From Aggregatimonas sangjinii (GTDB lineage Bacteria > Bacteroidota > Bacteroidia > Flavobacteriales > Flavobacteriaceae): a stretch of DNA of 64,000 nucleotides. A program made the translations under genes and the position numbers. Positions 39,178 to 48,632 of this stretch are shown here, in pieces (position 1 is the stretch's first letter; each line of letters opens with the position of its first letter). Where the stretch lies: positions 2,243,001 through 2,307,000 of the forward strand of contig NZ_CP040710.1 in assembly GCF_005943945.1 (NCBI RefSeq), written 5' to 3'. The notes beneath the pieces are model-generated. The model had not been told where the DNA came from and did not search any database. It saw only the letters and a list, made by a program, of their open reading frames with translations.

Positions 39178-39870
39178 ATGAAATTAAGAAGTATTATCGT
39201 AGACGATTCGTCCATGCAACGAATGGCAGTCGCGAAGCTGGTGAACAATCACCCGAACCTTGCTATGGTAGCAGAGTACAGCAACGCGATCGAGGCCAAG
39301 AACGGCATCAAGAACAATGAAATTGACTTAATTTTCCTAGACGTTGAAATGCCTATTATCAACGGATTCGACCTACTCGAGTCTTTGGACAACAGTCCAC
39401 AGGTAATTTTAATCACCGGTAAGCCCGATTACGCGCTTAAAGCATTCGATTATGACGTAACGGATTACTTGCACAAGCCAATTACAATGGCCCGCTTCGA
39501 AGCTTCTATTCGTCGTGCGGTCGCGAAGTATGAGCAAATGCACAAAATACAGGAAGACGAAGAGCATATCTTCGTAAAAAGTAACCTGAAGAAGAGAAAG
39601 GTGATCCTGAACGATATTAAATGGATCGAAGCACTTGGCGATTACATCAAATTGGTAACCGACGAAGCGAACATCGTAATCCTATCGACAATGAAATCTT
39701 TCGAAAAGCAATTGCCCGCCGAAAAGTTTCTTAGAATCCACAAATCATATATCGTAAACTTAGAGAAAATCGAGAAGTTCAACAGCAAGAATGTTGAAGT
39801 GAGCGGAAGATCTATTCCCTTAAGTAGAAATAAAAAGACCGAGCTCGCCGAAGCGCTGGCCAACGTCTAA
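39178..39870 (+). CDS. LytTR-family response regulator
   Basis: 230 residues. Receiver domain (1-~120) with acidic pocket D9/D10, phospho-acceptor D55 (IFLDVEMP), T80 and K82 (ITGKPDY), then a LytTR DNA-binding domain (~135-230; KRKVILNDIKWIEALGDYI, FLRIHKSYIVNL). It acts as a transcription factor. No histidine kinase adjoins it, so it is an orphan regulator in this window. The gene stands alone between a 233-bp upstream gap and its own terminator. Confidence 0.93.
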   Translation: MKLRSIIVDDSSMQRMAVAKLVNNHPNLAMVAEYSNAIEAKNGIKNNEIDLIFLDVEMPIINGFDLLESLDNSPQVILITGKPDYALKAFDYDVTDYLHKPITMARFEASIRRAVAKYEQMHKIQEDEEHIFVKSNLKKRKVILNDIKWIEALGDYIKLVTDEANIVILSTMKSFEKQLPAEKFLRIHKSYIVNLEKIEKFNSKNVEVSGRSIPLSRNKKTELAEALANV

Positions 39871-39891
39871 TACAATCCAACACAAGTACTG

Positions 39892-39926
39892 ACCGCTATA
39901 TTCCATTGGAATGTAGCGGTTTTTTA
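39892..39926 (+). terminator. Intrinsic terminator after the LytTR regulator
   Basis: ACCGCTATATTCC (39892-39904) pairs with GGAATGTAGCGGT (39908-39920), one G-T pair, followed by T6. Confidence 0.9.
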
Positions 39927-40096
39927 TGAAGTAATAGGTAGAAAGTAAGGTGTAGTTGCGTACCGCTGCAACTTTATCCTTGGTCTTCATCTCACTTTTA
40001 ATATCGCAAAAACGTGAAATTATAAGCTCCTCCTATTCTAGGATACGGCCTTTATTTTAGGCATTCGAGACCTCTTTAGCCTTTATACCTTGAGCC

Positions 40097-42559
40097 TCAA
40101 ATATGGTCCACATTATAAATTACCCGAACGCTGCGATACAGGGCCACGGCGTTGAACGATTTTTCTATTCTTCGAATTCCGAATTTTATCCTGTGTAATG
40201 AGGTGCCGTGGTCTATTTTGACGATGACATGCTTTAAATACTGATTTCTGATCCGTGCCACAGGCGGGTATTCCGGTCCCAACACATTGCCTCCCAAAGC
40301 ATTCCTTAGAGCCTGCGCGAACCACTCGGAAGCCTCATTCAGACGATTGTACTCTTTGTGTTTGAACGTAATCTTGATGATTTTATTCGCTGGCGGATAT
40401 TTGTATTGCTCCCGTTCGTATAACTGCTCTTTGAACATGCCCTTGTAATCGTTGGTCGAGACTTGTTTTAGAATCTGATGGTACGGATTGTAGGTCTGAA
40501 CGATAACCTTGCCCCTTTTCTTGGTGCGCCCTGCCCTACCCGATACCTGGGTCAGTAATTGAAAACAACGTTCATGGGCGCGATAGTCGGGAAAATTCAA
40601 GAGCGAATCGGCATTCATGATTCCCACCAAGCCGACGTTTCTGAAATCGAGTCCCTTCGTTAGCATCTGCGTACCGACGAGAATATCCATTTCCTGCTGC
40701 TCGAATGCGGTAATGATTTTCTCATAGCCGTGTTTTCCACGCGTGGTATCCAAATCCATTCGCCAGACCTTGGCCGCCGGGAACAGGGCCTCGATTTCTT
40801 TTTCGACCTGTTCGGTCCCAAAACCCTTGGTGTCCAAGGTGGGGCTACCACAGACCTGACAACTTTCCGGCAGGGCCATATGATGGCTACAATAATGGCA
40901 TCGCAGCTGCTTTTTATACTGGTGATAGGTAAGGCTCACATCGCAATTGGGACATTGGGGCGAATGACCGCAAGTAGTACATTCTAGGATAGGCGCATAG
41001 CCCCTACGGTTCTGAAAGAGGATGATTTGCTCACCCAAATCCAAAGCTGCTGTGATTTCTTCCAACAAACGTTCTGAAAAATGGCCTTTCATCCTCCTTT
41101 TTCGGGCCTCTTCCTTAATATCAACCAATTCAATCTCCGGCATCAACACATCCCCAAAGCGTCGGGTAATGTTGGCATACCCGTATTTTCCCAATTGGGC
41201 ATTTTTATAGGTTTCCACGCTGGGGGTCGCCGAACCCAACACTATATTTGCACCGTGCAGATTTCCGAGCACAATAGCGGCGTCGCGTGCATGATAGCGG
41301 GGCGCAGGGTCGAATTGTTTAAAACTCCCTTCATGCTCCTCGTCAACGATAATAAAGCCGAGCTCCGAAAAGGGAAGGAATAGTGATGATCTTGCACCAA
41401 TGACCAACTGGGCTTTGTGTTTTTTAGCTACAATATTGTTCCAGACCTCTACCCGCTCCTGTACCGTGTATTTCGAGTGATAAACGGATATTTTCTCTCC
41501 GAAATACTCCTGCAGGCGTGAAATCAACTGGGTCGTTAAGGCTATTTCCGGTAGCAGGTATAATGCCTGCTTGCCCGACCGTAAGCATTCATCGATAAGT
41601 TGTACATAGACTTCCGTTTTTCCGGAGGATGTTACACCGTGCAACAGAGTAACTTTCTTGTTGTCAAAGTTTTGAACAATATCCTTCAAAGCGGCTTGTT
41701 GATGTTCATTGAGGTTTTTGAAAACGGATTCGTCATCGCTACCATCGTAATTGACACGGTCGGTCTGAATGTGGTACTCCTCCAAGATTCCTTTTTCAAT
41801 CAAAGATTTGATGACCGCTTTGGAACCTCCGCTGGCCTCTTCTAGATCGGCAACTTTAATTTGTTTTTTCGTGGTTGCCTGCAATTGAAAAAGGGAAAGG
41901 ACAACCTGACTTTGTTTCGGTGCCCTCGTGAGGGAATTCAATAGTTCTTCGAGCTGCGCTTCTTCGCGATATGCCGCTCCCAATTGCACGTACCGCACCA
42001 GTTTAGGTTTGTATTGCTCATAGATTTCCTCCTTTAGATGGATGATTCCTTTATCCAACAATCGGTTCAAAATAGGTAGGACGTTCTTCCGATCTACAAT
42101 GGCACTCACCTCGTGCACTTTTAGTACGGATTGATGCAGCAAAGCTTCGTACACCAAAAACTCATCATCCTTTAAATCTCCTTCATCTACTGTGGCATTC
42201 TTGTTTTTTAAAATCAGTGTTTCGCTTTCCAATAAAAATGCACTCGGCAAGGCACTGCGAAACACCTCCCCGATGGTACACATATAGTAATCGGCTATCC
42301 ATTGCCAATGTTTCAGTTGTATTTCATTCACCAGAGGTTTTTCATCCAAAATTTGATGAATTTCCTTGGCTTCGTAGACGGTAGGAGGTGTCTGGTGCAC
42401 CTCATGTACTAATCCCGTGTAGATTTTAGACTTTCCGAAAGGTACGGCCACGCGCATGCCCGGTTTGAGAAATAGCGCCTCCGCCTCGGTAAGGGCGTAG
42501 GTGAACAATTTCTCTAAAGCAATTGGGAGTATAACGTTAACAAAATACTGCATAGCCAT
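40097..42559 (-). CDS. priA: Primosomal protein N' (replication restart helicase)
   Basis: 820 residues; the start could be ATG 42559 or 42553. Superfamily 2 helicase: N-terminal 3'-DNA-binding domain, Walker A LLHGVTSSGKTEVY, DEEH box IIVDEEHEGSF, then the zinc-binding insertion with cysteine pairs CTTC, CPNC, CHYC and CQVC, and motif VI region QVSGRAGR. It reloads DnaB at stalled forks. It follows the DUF2147 gene by only 6 nt. Confidence 0.96.
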   Translation of the reverse strand: MAMQYFVNVILPIALEKLFTYALTEAEALFLKPGMRVAVPFGKSKIYTGLVHEVHQTPPTVYEAKEIHQILDEKPLVNEIQLKHWQWIADYYMCTIGEVFRSALPSAFLLESETLILKNKNATVDEGDLKDDEFLVYEALLHQSVLKVHEVSAIVDRKNVLPILNRLLDKGIIHLKEEIYEQYKPKLVRYVQLGAAYREEAQLEELLNSLTRAPKQSQVVLSLFQLQATTKKQIKVADLEEASGGSKAVIKSLIEKGILEEYHIQTDRVNYDGSDDESVFKNLNEHQQAALKDIVQNFDNKKVTLLHGVTSSGKTEVYVQLIDECLRSGKQALYLLPEIALTTQLISRLQEYFGEKISVYHSKYTVQERVEVWNNIVAKKHKAQLVIGARSSLFLPFSELGFIIVDEEHEGSFKQFDPAPRYHARDAAIVLGNLHGANIVLGSATPSVETYKNAQLGKYGYANITRRFGDVLMPEIELVDIKEEARKRRMKGHFSERLLEEITAALDLGEQIILFQNRRGYAPILECTTCGHSPQCPNCDVSLTYHQYKKQLRCHYCSHHMALPESCQVCGSPTLDTKGFGTEQVEKEIEALFPAAKVWRMDLDTTRGKHGYEKIITAFEQQEMDILVGTQMLTKGLDFRNVGLVGIMNADSLLNFPDYRAHERCFQLLTQVSGRAGRTKKRGKVIVQTYNPYHQILKQVSTNDYKGMFKEQLYEREQYKYPPANKIIKITFKHKEYNRLNEASEWFAQALRNALGGNVLGPEYPPVARIRNQYLKHVIVKIDHGTSLHRIKFGIRRIEKSFNAVALYRSVRVIYNVDHI

Positions 42560-42565
42560 CGGGCG

Positions 42566-43003
42566 CTACCCATCGACCCTTATCCAAGTTTGAGTACGGT
42601 AAATAAAGGCGAGGTAACCACGTACTTTAAGTTCATCGGAATTGTCGGGGTTCAACCATATTTTACAACGGAAGGTCATAGCCTGCTGTGGATCAAATAG
42701 GGTGTCTCCCTTGTAGACCCCATCCCCATCATGTTCGGCGGCATCGATAATGCGCATGCCAACGACGGGCTTATCCTTTAAATCACCCTCGCATTTAGTA
42801 CAAAGGGAATTTTCCATCCCCTTTTCAACGATTTTGACCACCTTGCCGTACATTTTACCCTCTTCCTCATAAATATCTATAATGGCTTTCGGGTTGCCAG
42901 TACGATCATCAATGGTTTTCCATTTTCCAAAAATACTCTGACTATTTCCTACTGTTGCGAAAAATAACGTCGCTATCAAAACCCACTTACTCAATAATCT
43001 CAT
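42566..43003 (-). CDS. DUF2147-family exported protein
   Basis: 145 residues. Signal peptide (WVLIATLFFATVGNSQ), then the family core FGKWKTIDDRTGNPKAIIDIYEEEGKMYGKVVKI with lipocalin-like strands and a CTKC pair. It is predicted periplasmic; function unknown. Its start overlaps the end of the YihY gene by 17 nt and it lies 6 nt before priA, so it is inside one transcription unit. Confidence 0.88.
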   Translation of the reverse strand: MRLLSKWVLIATLFFATVGNSQSIFGKWKTIDDRTGNPKAIIDIYEEEGKMYGKVVKIVEKGMENSLCTKCEGDLKDKPVVGMRIIDAAEHDGDGVYKGDTLFDPQQAMTFRCKIWLNPDNSDELKVRGYLAFIYRTQTWIRVDG

Positions 43004-43967
43004 CCTTTTTATAATTTTTTCGCAACCAGTTTAGGGAAGCATTCAACTCGAACCCGAGCAATAGAATATTTGAATTTAACCAGATATATACCATCAATAT
43101 TAACAATCCGCCCAAAGCACCGTACAATTCGTTGTATCGGGCAAATTTTTCAACATACACCCCGAAAAGGTAAGAGGTCAAAATAAACAATATGGTAGTC
43201 ATTAATGCGCCCACCGAAAAGAATCTGGCCTGTTTGCCTTCTGCGGTGCCAAAATAATACAATGTTGCGGTAGTCAGATACGATAGTATGATAAAAAAAA
43301 GAAATTTAGCTATCTGTACGCCCATCACCTCTTCATCATCCATAATACTGCCGCTGGTGCGCTCGGCAAAGTCTTGTAAATAGCCCAAAACATATACTTC
43401 GAAATAGACGAAGACCACAAAACCGACCAAAATCAATATGGAAAGAATCAAACCGACCATCAAGGCATACAGGTACTGACGAAAAAAATTACGGGTCAGG
43501 TTGACGTGATACGAATTCTCAAATCCACCGAAAATCGCGTTTACGCCGTTAGCCATCAAAAAAATCGAAATAACAAAGGACGAGGATAGAAGTCCACCCC
43601 GTTTTTGATCTTTGATCTGTTGAAAGACCTCCCCAAAATATTCGCCGGTTGCGTTGGGCAAAAAAGATTCCAAAAAACTCAGGAAGTCTTGGTCGAAGTC
43701 CGCATTTTCAATGCTGATATAGGAAACCAAAAACGGAACCAGGGTCACCATGAAAATCAACAACGGAAACAGTGCCAAGAACAGACTAAAGGCGATAGAA
43801 CTGGCCCGGGTCGATACGGCGCCCTGCACAATGCCCCGAATATACATTTCGGATAGGTCGTAGATGGAAAGGCCTTCGAAACCGGGTAATTTGATGGTTT
43901 TCAGTAAACGAACCACCCAATTGACAATGGGGATTTTCTCCAATTTCTCTTCAATTTCTACCGACAT
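42987..43967 (-). CDS. YihY/BrkB-family inner-membrane protein
   Basis: 326 residues with six hydrophobic helices; family marks are ARASSIAFSLFLALFPLLIF-like (VSTRASSIAFSLFLALFP) and YGALGGLLILMVYIWLNSNILLLGFELNA. The old label ribonuclease BN is wrong for this family; transport is suspected but unproven. Its ATG follows nadC with no gap and its end overlaps DUF2147. Confidence 0.9.
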   Translation of the reverse strand: MSVEIEEKLEKIPIVNWVVRLLKTIKLPGFEGLSIYDLSEMYIRGIVQGAVSTRASSIAFSLFLALFPLLIFMVTLVPFLVSYISIENADFDQDFLSFLESFLPNATGEYFGEVFQQIKDQKRGGLLSSSFVISIFLMANGVNAIFGGFENSYHVNLTRNFFRQYLYALMVGLILSILILVGFVVFVYFEVYVLGYLQDFAERTSGSIMDDEEVMGVQIAKFLFFIILSYLTTATLYYFGTAEGKQARFFSVGALMTTILFILTSYLFGVYVEKFARYNELYGALGGLLILMVYIWLNSNILLLGFELNASLNWLRKNYKKDEIIE

Positions 43968-44825
43968 CTAAACCGCTTTTAGACTCAGGTCCATATTGTA
44001 AACAGAATGTGTCAGTGCCCCAGAAGAAATATAATCCACACCACATTCCGCATACTTGCGTAGTGTTTTTTCGTTGATATTACCGGATGATTCGGTAAGG
44101 CATTGGTCCCCTATCAACTTTACCGCTTCTCGAGTCTGATCGTAGTCAAAATTGTCGAGCAAAATACGGTAGACGCCTTCCGAGGCCAGGATTTTCCTAA
44201 CCTCCTCTAGATTTCGCGCTTCGACTATGATTTTCAAATCACGCTCGGTTTGTTTCAGATAGGCGTTGGTCTTATGTATGGCGTTGGCGATACCTCCCGC
44301 AAAATCGATGTGATTGTCTTTGAGCATTATCATATCGTACAGTGCGAATCGATGGTTCTCACCTCCCCCGATTTTAACGGCCCATTTCTCTAAGGCTCTT
44401 AAACCCGGTGTAGTTTTTCTCGTATCCAAAATTTTGGTATCGGTACCTTTCAAAAGCGTCACGAAAGATTTCGTTTTGGTTGCTATGGCGCTCATACGTT
44501 GCATAGCGTTCAATACCAATCGCTCGGCTTTTAAGATACTCTGAGAACTTCCTTCAACATAAAAGACGATATCGCCATGGTCTACCTCGGCCCCATCTTC
44601 AATTAGTGTTTCCACCTTCATATCGCCGTCTACAAATCGAAATACTTTTTTGGCAAACTCCACTCCGGCAATGATACCTTTATCCTTTACGAGTAATTTC
44701 GCCCTTCCTTTTGCAGTAGCGGGAATACACGCCAAGGAACTATGATCACCGTCGCCAACATCTTCACGAATTGCATTTTTGATGATATTTTCAACTTCAA
44801 AATCGAATTGTTCCTTAGAAATCAT
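43968..44825 (-). CDS. nadC: Nicotinate-nucleotide pyrophosphorylase (carboxylating)
   Basis: 285 residues from the ATG at 44825 (MISKEQFDFEV), the usual size; a longer reading to 44870 adds 15 unlikely residues. It makes nicotinate mononucleotide from quinolinate and PRPP. Signatures are EDVGDGDHSSLACIP, LDTRKTTPGLRALEKWAV, GGGENHRFALYDMIMLKDNH and VDYISSGALTHS. First gene of nadC-yihY-DUF2147-priA. No nadA or nadB nearby. Confidence 0.96.
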   Translation of the reverse strand: MISKEQFDFEVENIIKNAIREDVGDGDHSSLACIPATAKGRAKLLVKDKGIIAGVEFAKKVFRFVDGDMKVETLIEDGAEVDHGDIVFYVEGSSQSILKAERLVLNAMQRMSAIATKTKSFVTLLKGTDTKILDTRKTTPGLRALEKWAVKIGGGENHRFALYDMIMLKDNHIDFAGGIANAIHKTNAYLKQTERDLKIIVEARNLEEVRKILASEGVYRILLDNFDYDQTREAVKLIGDQCLTESSGNINEKTLRKYAECGVDYISSGALTHSVYNMDLSLKAV

Positions 44826-45105
44826 TGACCCATTTTTGTTTGTGGCTAATTTAAGAAAAACAAATTCCATTTAAGAAATTACTGACCTTTCAATGAGAAA
44901 TGTTTAAAAGCCAGGTTCGCAAATTTTATCGTAGCATTGCCGTGAAAAAAGGCAAAGTATTGTAAACAGCTCATGTGGACACTAAAGAGGCCGCTATTCG
45001 AAGTGAATTTTGGTGCATTACTCGATTCGTATAAATTGGGTATACGGTTTTCCATAAATTCGCAGACACTCAAGCCGTAATTGGAAATTGCACTAACTTT
45101 AAACC

Positions 45106-45579
45106 ATGACCATCAAACTTCTCGCAATAGGCAAGACAGATAGCAAAGCGCTGCAACAGCTGATTTCCGAATATAAAAACAGGTTGAAGCATTATGTGAA
45201 ATTCGAGCTGGAAGTATTGCCCGATATTAAAAATGCAAAAAACCTTTCGGAAGCCCAACAAAAAGAAAAAGAAGGCGAGCTTATCCTAAAAAAACTCGGT
45301 CAAACCGATATATTGGTCTTGTTGGATGAAAACGGAAAACAGCTCGACTCCATAGCCTTTTCAAACTATCTGCAAAAGAAAATGAACGCCGGCCTAAAAC
45401 GATTGGTATTCGTAATCGGCGGGCCCTATGGCTTTAGCCCTGCTATTTACCAAAAAGCACAAGGGAAACTTAGTTTGTCGAAAATGACCTTTTCGCATCA
45501 GATGGTACGGTTATTCGTAGTGGAACAGCTCTATCGGGCATTTACGATACTGCGAAACGAGCCGTATCACCACAGGTAA
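45106..45579 (+). CDS. rlmH: 23S rRNA pseudouridine1915 N3-methyltransferase
   Basis: 157 residues, full length. SPOUT-type knot: FVIGGPYGFSPAIYQKAQGKLSLSKMTFSHQMVRL, and the final YHR. It methylates the pseudouridine in helix 69. A near-match -7 element TAACTTTA (45094-45101) lies only 4 nt before the ATG, suggesting a leaderless message. It converges with the SerB-SerA fusion. Confidence 0.96.
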   Translation: MTIKLLAIGKTDSKALQQLISEYKNRLKHYVKFELEVLPDIKNAKNLSEAQQKEKEGELILKKLGQTDILVLLDENGKQLDSIAFSNYLQKKMNAGLKRLVFVIGGPYGFSPAIYQKAQGKLSLSKMTFSHQMVRLFVVEQLYRAFTILRNEPYHHR

Positions 45580-45599
45580 GTTGCATAGTTAACCGAGAG

Positions 45600-45619
45600 A
45601 TTTCCGCCTTTGCGGAAAT
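45600..45619. terminator. Shared hairpin between convergent genes
   Basis: ATTTCCGC (45600-45607) pairs perfectly with GCGGAAAT (45612-45619). Neither side has a good T-run, so termination is uncertain. Confidence 0.4.
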
Positions 45620-45632
45620 GACCATAAACATG

Positions 45633-47516
45633 CTAATAAAGCACCCGGAACTTTATTGTATTCTCTACCTTCTTCAGGGCCTTGATGACCTCTTTGTTGT
45701 ACTCCTTGTCCAAATCGGAAATCACATAACCGACCTCGCTATCCGTAGAAAGGTATTGCCCCGTAATGTTCATCTCATATTTGGCCAACACCTCGTTAAT
45801 CTTCGCCATCACGCCCGGTACGTTCTTATGAATGTGAAGAAAACGGTGTGAATTACTTTGTTTGGGTAGCCGAATATTGGGGAAGTTCACCGCATCGACC
45901 GTATTTCCGGAATTAATGTATTCCATTATTTTATTCGGTACAAAATCGGCGATATCGCGCTGTGCTTCCTCGGTACTACCACCCACATGCGGCGTAAGAA
46001 TAACGTTAGGTAGCCCTTGCAATTCCGTATGAAACTCTCCGTTAGCCCGTGGCTCTTGAGGGTATACATCAATAGCCGCACCTGCTAATTTTCCGTTTTT
46101 CAGGGCATCGGCCAAGGCCTCAATGTCTACAACGAAACCACGTGACAAATTTACCAACAATGCGCCCGTCTTCATTTGATTGATTTCGCGCGCACCAATG
46201 AAATTTTTGTTGGCCTTATTATCGTCGATATGCAGCGTTACCACATCCGAAACGTTCAATAAATTTTCCAGCGTATTGCATTTGATCGCATTACCCAAAG
46301 AGAGCTTATCGTTTACATCGTAATAGTAAACTCGCATGCCGATGGCCTCGGCCAGAACGGAGAGCTGCTTTCCAATATTCCCGTATCCGACTATACCTAG
46401 ATTCTTGCCACGCACCTCCCTCGAACCCGAAGCGGTTTTTTGCCACTGCCCGTTGTGTATCTCGGTGCTTCTTGGGAACACACTGCGCATGAGCATGATA
46501 ATTTCGCCAATGGCGAGTTCTACCACCGATCTTGTGTTACTGTACGGGGCATTGAAAACGACGATTCCTTTCTTTTTACAGTAGTCCAAGTCGATCTGGG
46601 TAGTACCGATGCAAAAGGCCCCAACGACCAATAATTTGTCGGCGGCATCGAGCACTTTTTGGGTCACTTGTGTTTTTGAACGGATGCCCAGCACATGAAC
46701 CCCCTTGATTTTTTCTATCAACTCCTCCTCCGGAATACTGTGCTTTACCAACTCCACCGAAAAACCATCTTCAGAAAGATTTTCGAACGCATCGGGATGC
46801 ACATTTTCCAATAACAGTATCTTGATTCTGTTTTTAGGGTAGGATATATTCCTCGGCAAATCGTTTACGAATAAAAACTCATCGAGACTGGGTGTAACAT
46901 GGTCCGCGTTGTTAGCCGCCTTGTCTCGATGTACATTCTCGGTATAGGCAAAAAATTTATCGGCAATTCCGGCCTCGCGCATCACATAATCGCTGTAACC
47001 ATCGCCGATTACCTGAACTTCGCCATCCAGGTCCATTTGTTTGAGACACTCGATTTTTCCATTGTGTTGCGATAGGGGGTTCTCCTCGTCGAAACCAACA
47101 ATATTCCCTTCTTCATCAAACTCAAAAGTGTTGGCGTACACCCGATTTGAAGGAATATTGTACTCTTTAACGATAGGATCTATGAATTCCTTGAAACCGC
47201 AGGATATAACGTAAATATCATCCGAATACTTTTCGAAAAATTCTTTGTTCGATTCGATGGATTTGGAAATTTTGTCCCGTAGCTGCGCTACCAACTCTTT
47301 TAAGTCGGATTTGTTGGCATTTAACAATTTGATGCGGCGCTCCAGCGATTCGGTAAACGAGATGTCGCCATCGATACCTAAATTGGTGATTTTTTGAATC
47401 TCGGTAATAATTTCTTCCTTGTTCGATTTTCCTTGCAAGGTCATCTCGGCCAAAACATCCAGGGCCTCTACCCTAGTTAGCGTACTATCAAAATCAAAAA
47501 CATATTTTCTTCCCAA
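45633..47516 (-). CDS. serA: Phosphoserine phosphatase-phosphoglycerate dehydrogenase fusion
   Basis: About 627 residues. Residues ~1-220 are a HAD phosphoserine-phosphatase domain (DFDSTLT with D8 and D10, VISCGF, GDGYSDY). Residues ~235-550 are D-3-phosphoglycerate dehydrogenase (GIRSKTQVT, VGYGNIGKQ, NLSRGFVVD, LTPHVGGSTEEAQ), and ~555-627 an ACT domain (IHKNVPGVMAKINEVL). It joins the first and third steps of serine synthesis in one cytosolic chain. The start is non-ATG: the frame stays open to TTG 47657, but a -7 element TATTTTTG (plus 47546-47553, read on minus) lies inside that stretch. I chose TTG 47516, which opens right at the HAD domain (MGRKYVFDFDS). Confidence 0.88.
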   Translation of the reverse strand: MGRKYVFDFDSTLTRVEALDVLAEMTLQGKSNKEEIITEIQKITNLGIDGDISFTESLERRIKLLNANKSDLKELVAQLRDKISKSIESNKEFFEKYSDDIYVISCGFKEFIDPIVKEYNIPSNRVYANTFEFDEEGNIVGFDEENPLSQHNGKIECLKQMDLDGEVQVIGDGYSDYVMREAGIADKFFAYTENVHRDKAANNADHVTPSLDEFLFVNDLPRNISYPKNRIKILLLENVHPDAFENLSEDGFSVELVKHSIPEEELIEKIKGVHVLGIRSKTQVTQKVLDAADKLLVVGAFCIGTTQIDLDYCKKKGIVVFNAPYSNTRSVVELAIGEIIMLMRSVFPRSTEIHNGQWQKTASGSREVRGKNLGIVGYGNIGKQLSVLAEAIGMRVYYYDVNDKLSLGNAIKCNTLENLLNVSDVVTLHIDDNKANKNFIGAREINQMKTGALLVNLSRGFVVDIEALADALKNGKLAGAAIDVYPQEPRANGEFHTELQGLPNVILTPHVGGSTEEAQRDIADFVPNKIMEYINSGNTVDAVNFPNIRLPKQSNSHRFLHIHKNVPGVMAKINEVLAKYEMNITGQYLSTDSEVGYVISDLDKEYNKEVIKALKKVENTIKFRVLY

Positions 47517-47836
47517 AGCAATCCTATTTACCTGATTATTTCGGGCAAAAATAGAAATTAAATCACTGTAGGTACGGGGAATGTTATTAAAAGTTATCCC
47601 TATCACTAAATCGCGATTTTTTGATACGGAAATTACTTTATGACCTTTGCGATTCAAGCAATATCATTCCGAAATTCCATAGAAATGACCTAAGGGTATT
47701 TGAAAACCCTACGGATTTGTAGTGGTATTGCAGCCTCCTTTTTACCAGTCGCAATTTTCATTTTAATACGGAAGGACGCGATGCTAAAAAAGGATGTCGT
47801 AAAGCGCTTTTTCTTTTAAATTGCCAAGGTAAACCA
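47517..47836. other. Leader and intergenic region upstream of the SerB-SerA gene
   Basis: Contains the -7 element at 47546-47553 (minus strand) about 30 nt before the proposed start; no TTG lies at the canonical distance. The rest, up to the palindromic block at 47837, has no gene, tRNA or clear terminator. Confidence 0.4.
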
Positions 47837-47920
47837 CCTCGGGGCAAGCCTGCCTGACGGAAGGCAGGCCCATGAGGTATTCGAAAGAAAAATACCTTAA
47901 AATTTCGAGGCAAGCCTCGG
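47837..47920. repeat. Mosaic of three hairpins in an intergenic gap
   Basis: Within 84 bp are three perfect inverted repeats: GCCTGCCT/AGGCAGGC (47848-47855, 47862-47869), AGGTATT/AATACCT (47875-47881, 47891-47897) and CGAGGC-AA-GCCTCG (47906-47919). ACCTC and GAGGT also flank the first. It resembles short palindromic elements scattered in flavobacterial genomes. Read on minus it lies downstream of DUF3307 and could slow or end transcription. Confidence 0.6.
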
Positions 47921-47927
47921 TGAATTT

Positions 47928-48632
47928 TTAAATTTTGATCATCGAGTAAATCAATCCTGCTACGATGGCAAGTCCGAAACTCGTCAATGTGCCGATCAGG
48001 ATGTATTCCGTTAGTTTACGGTTGTTGCTATCCTTAAGGTCGTTGAACCGAAAAACGGACTTTGCCGTAATGAGCAAACCGATACTTGCCCAGTTTCCCA
48101 AAACAATAAAAATCAATACGAACAAGCGTTCTATGATACCTATATACTTACCGGCATTCGGAAGTGACTCATGATCCATAGCTATCTGACCCGACATTCG
48201 TTCCAAAATTTTGCCCATGATAATGGCTGCCGGAAAAGTCACGAAAAATGCGGTAGTGACCAGTGCCCAATCGATTTTTTCAAAAAGGGAAACCGTATGC
48301 GGCCATAAATTCGTGTAATACGCACAACAATATAAAACGATGAGATGCAGTAGCTGATCAAGAAAAAACGGGATGTTGGCATGCTTGAAAAGTGGGGTGA
48401 CATACAGCTTTAGCACATCGATACTATAATGGGAGACCATGATAAAGAGCGCTATTTTCCAAAAGGTCCAATCCCATAACAATAACATCGTTACCCCAAA
48501 ATGAAGCAAGACATGAACATAAAGGTATTTCGACTTTGCCTTGTACTCTTCTTTATGTACCACCCAAGAATTGGGCTGTAATAAAAAGTCACCGATAAGA
48601 TGGGCCAATAACAACTTTACAAATATGGTCAT
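47928..48632 (-). CDS. DUF3307-family multi-pass membrane protein
   Basis: 234 residues with about six hydrophobic segments. Family marks: LLLAHLIGDFLLQPNSWVVHKEEYKAKSKYLYVHVLLHF (first region) and SHYSIDVLKLY. The HLIGDF and HVLLH histidines/acid in the membrane are notable and may be functional. It is predicted to sit in the inner membrane; function unknown. Its ATG overlaps the SatD stop (ATGA, 4 nt), so the two are translationally coupled. Confidence 0.85.
   Translation of the reverse strand: MTIFVKLLLAHLIGDFLLQPNSWVVHKEEYKAKSKYLYVHVLLHFGVTMLLLWDWTFWKIALFIMVSHYSIDVLKLYVTPLFKHANIPFFLDQLLHLIVLYCCAYYTNLWPHTVSLFEKIDWALVTTAFFVTFPAAIIMGKILERMSGQIAMDHESLPNAGKYIGIIERLFVLIFIVLGNWASIGLLITAKSVFRFNDLKDSNNRKLTEYILIGTLTSFGLAIVAGLIYSMIKI

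Noticed and set aside
44879-45073. 64-codon minus-strand frame between nadC and rlmH
   Set aside because: No recognisable motif, unlikely residue composition, and no promoter of its own; kept out as probable chance.
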